Source: Glossina fuscipes (lineage: Eukaryota > Arthropoda > Insecta > Diptera > Glossinidae). From it: a DNA stretch of 64,000 nucleotides. The position numbers were made by a program, and so were the translations under genes. The stretch spans positions 888,921 through 952,920 of the forward strand of contig NW_023998453.1 in assembly GCF_014805625.2 (NCBI RefSeq), read 5' to 3'. Positions 61,588 through 64,000 of the stretch are shown in pieces. A model generated the notes under the pieces. That model ran no database searches. It was not told the DNA's origin and saw only the letters and a list, made by a program, of their open reading frames with translations. The first letter of the stretch is position 1, and each line of letters opens with the position of its first letter.

Positions 61588-63818
61588 TTAAATATTTTGA
61601 GTATTATTAGCATCCAAGGTATCGATTGATATGGACGAATTACGACTACGTGAGTAAATAGACGCGGATGTTTTCAATTCACGCGTATATGTGGAGAAAT
61701 CAATAACGAATTTAAATTCTTCAGTGAAAGCGTCTTTTAAGGAAACCTTGAGAAAAAACCAAAAAATTATAATAAATGAAAAATATAATTTTTTATAATT
61801 TTAACAGGACGCCAAAGACAAATCTCACCTTATGATTGCTAGCCTTGCGAATTACAAAGCATATCCAACTTATAATGCCGTGTAAGAGGGCTAAACCACT
61901 GCCTACTAAGAGGACCACATAAATGCCTTCTAAATTCTCCATACTCAAGGATTTTGCATCACTTTGTTCGGCCTTGCTCTGTAAGTATTAAATGTTTTAT
62001 TTATTTTTCTTTTAATTATGTTTTTTTTATTAATAAAATTATACATTTTTTTGTAAGCTTACCGTACAAATACCGGCACCAACCTCATTCCACCATTTAT
62101 TTTTCATTTTAGCTAAAACACCTTGTTCTTGCAATTCCAACAAAGCATTATTAAATTTATCCCTGTAAGGCCAATCTTTTAAGAGGATTTTTTTTAAAAT
62201 TATTTCTTTAATCAATTCAGTCATGATTAAATTACTTTTTCTCATAGCGATGCCGTAACCTTTTTCATCCAAAGCATCGCCGATTTTTTTTAAACTACAT
62301 TCTCTCATGGTATTATATTCAATGGAAGTGGATTCCATTAGAAAAGCATATGTATGATCTTTACTATTTTTAACTCGTTCAAATCCCTCTTGATTAGTTT
62401 CGGTTAAATATTGCGGATTTTTAGTCATAAATTCATTCATTTTTTTATAACGTTCATCTTCAGACGTCTAAGATCGATAAGAGGAAATATTAATGATTAT
62501 ATTCTGTCCTTAATACTCTAGAAGCATAAATGCAATAATGTTAATTGTAACTTTGTTTGTCAGATGATTGTGACGTGGCAAATAGTTGTGCAAAATTTTT
62601 GAATAGAAATTTGCTTTAATACTCCAATTATTGACAACAATATATTGCAAGATTGCAGTGTTTCAAATCTTGAATTTTGCAACTGGAAAAATTATAAAAA
62701 TGAAGTGTGCAGGGACGGACGGAAGTAGTTATATCTCTCCGAGAACATATATAGATAGAGTTATGGTAATAATAATACAAAATTACAATAGTTCGGTAAG
62801 GATTATGATAAGAATAGAAAACATTTTTTTTTTTTTAAGCAATAAAAATACCATAAAAAAGTTTCTCGTAGATCCGGTACGTTTAGCTCCATATACCACT
62901 CCTCCCTTATTTTCAGCTAAATCGTTAACATTTTCAATTAAGGTAGTAGGAGTTTCGATGGTTAAGAAAGCAGCCAGATTCGCTGTATAGGATGAGACCA
63001 TAATTAAAGTAAAAAACCACCATATAGAGGCAACAGTTCTAACTGACAGGGCTCTTCGAAAAGGAGAAATCCAAATCAAATATTTGCTCTCGTTTTTTAT
63101 GTCAAAATTTTTTTACTTAGGCGCTATTTCTGAGCCTTGTTGCAATAGAGCTCCCGTAGTAAACCATAATGAATTACTAATCGTAAATTGATTTTCCAGT
63201 TCGATAGGTTCTTCGATGCACGGGCATGGATTATCCCATTCTTTAGGTGATAAACGGCCCAATATAAAGAAACTCAACGATACGCCCAAGAAAGCTAAAC
63301 CTAAATACCACCACACTTCTTCGGAAAATGGATCCATAAATGAAAATGTTGCAGGCGGTGCTTGCTGCGGTTTAACATACAAAATTGCTATACCTAAGCG
63401 AAAGAAGGAGAAACGAAATGAACACAGCAAACAAGTTTTGAAAGCCACAAACAAATTTACCTAAGCTCATAAACGGTATACTAAAATCAACGGCTTCTTC
63501 CCTTTCGCTTGTTATCGTTAAATCAGTAACGGCCAAGTCTGCTCGCTACAAATTTTTAAAAATTTATCGTATTTGATGATATCATGTTTTCTTTCGCATT
63601 ATAGGACTTACGCCTTCTCTAATTTCCTTTAACATGCCGGTGGAAGTGTTGGTGGTTTTATTATAAGAACCATAATCGTTGCCGCCATTAATCAAAGTGT
63701 AATTAAAGCCTAATTTATTAGCCAACTCTTTAATTAATTCTACACCATAACCTTCATATTGATTGTTGCCATCCAGTTTCTTATAGCTTTCAACTAAACT
63801 GGCATAGGGTTTGTTCTG
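61588..63818 (-). CDS. Kainate-type ionotropic glutamate receptor, C-terminal half (partial)
   Basis: Ligand-gated cation channel subunit. Eight exons in the window join in phase: 63818-63612, 63545-63461, 63393-63117, 63053-62852, 62467-62236, 62175-62063, 61978-61829, 61746-61588. The amino-terminal domain lies beyond the right edge. S1 has [15 protein letters not shown] and [14 protein letters not shown] with the carboxylate-binding Arg. M1 is [19 protein letters not shown]. The pore is [11 protein letters not shown], with Gln at the Q/R site. M3 has the family signature [12 protein letters not shown]2 keeps [10 protein letters not shown] with the amine-binding Glu. M4 is [18 protein letters not shown]. 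The tail is 50-60 residues. Pi3K92E and Lrrk as neighbours fit the 92F iGluR cluster (GluRIIE, Grik, KaiR1D); [20 protein letters not shown] suggests the GluRIIE/Grik side, but I do not assign a paralogue. Confidence 0.93.
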
Positions 63819-64000
63819 CTTATAAGTTAATAAAAAATTACTAACTAGAAGAACTTGTGCGAAATATCGGCTCGGCTGCCCATCAAATCAAATGAACGGA
63901 AAACTTTTTTAACGGCCTACATCCCACACATATATTGATGTGTTCGACTTAAATCAGTCTGTCTGCAGTCTGCCACTTATTCAGGTCGAAATTTTAGAGC

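Noticed and set aside
1..64000. CRISPR arrays, bacterial operons, rRNA or tRNA genes
   Set aside because: Spliceosomal introns and insect genes show a eukaryotic nuclear genome; no spaced direct-repeat array or recognisable tRNA cloverleaf was seen by eye, though a tRNA scan was not possible.

Overview
This window is nuclear DNA from a higher fly (Diptera, Brachycera; probably a non-Drosophila schizophoran such as a tsetse-like or house-fly-like species). The basis is AT-rich sequence, many short GT-AG introns, homopolymer and opa/polyAla-rich coding regions, and fly-specific genes (nanos, Hairless, a Skeletor-like gene). The genus is inference. From memory of Drosophila melanogaster, several of these genes lie near 91F-92F of chromosome arm 3R, so the window is likely a Muller element E segment. 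Exon boundaries were read by eye from splice signals, reading phase and remembered family similarity; no alignment was run.

Layout from left to right. 3-2615 (+): 3' end of a Skeletor-like gene. 3767-5450 (-): a broken, truncated, inverted copy of the 5' half of nanos. 5880-7179 (+): Tim44. 8362-10082 (-): Nsun5 RNA methyltransferase, tail to tail with Tim44. 10261-10710 (-): an unrecognised coding-like ORF. 10985-12790: second arm of the inverted repeat, inside the intact nanos gene (CDS 11648-16440, +). 16441-22862: non-coding, including a perfect 99-bp tandem duplication and probable Hairless 5' UTR. 22863-28257 (+): Hairless, the Notch-pathway corepressor adaptor, with its CtBP motif in a 29-nt last coding exon. 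28258-38314: about 10 kb of low-complexity AT-rich DNA. 38315-43547 (-): Pi3K92E/Dp110. 43548-49157: non-coding between divergent genes, with one small signal-peptide-like ORF. 49158-60646 (+): Lrrk, complete at 16 exons and about 2467 aa, with a likely nested opposite-strand gene in one intron (57980-58562). 61588-63818 (-): 3' part of a kainate-type ionotropic glutamate receptor, continuing past the right edge.

The genes are not an operon. By known function they fall into germline patterning (nanos), Notch repression (Hairless), insulin/PI3K growth signalling (Pi3K92E), a ROCO kinase (Lrrk), synaptic transmission (iGluR), and housekeeping (Tim44, Nsun5). The most unusual structure is the pair of ~1.7-1.8 kb inverted repeats made of nanos sequence that flank Tim44 and Nsun5. 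It suggests an inversion with duplicated breakpoints, and it creates a nanos pseudogene that could make antisense or hairpin RNA.
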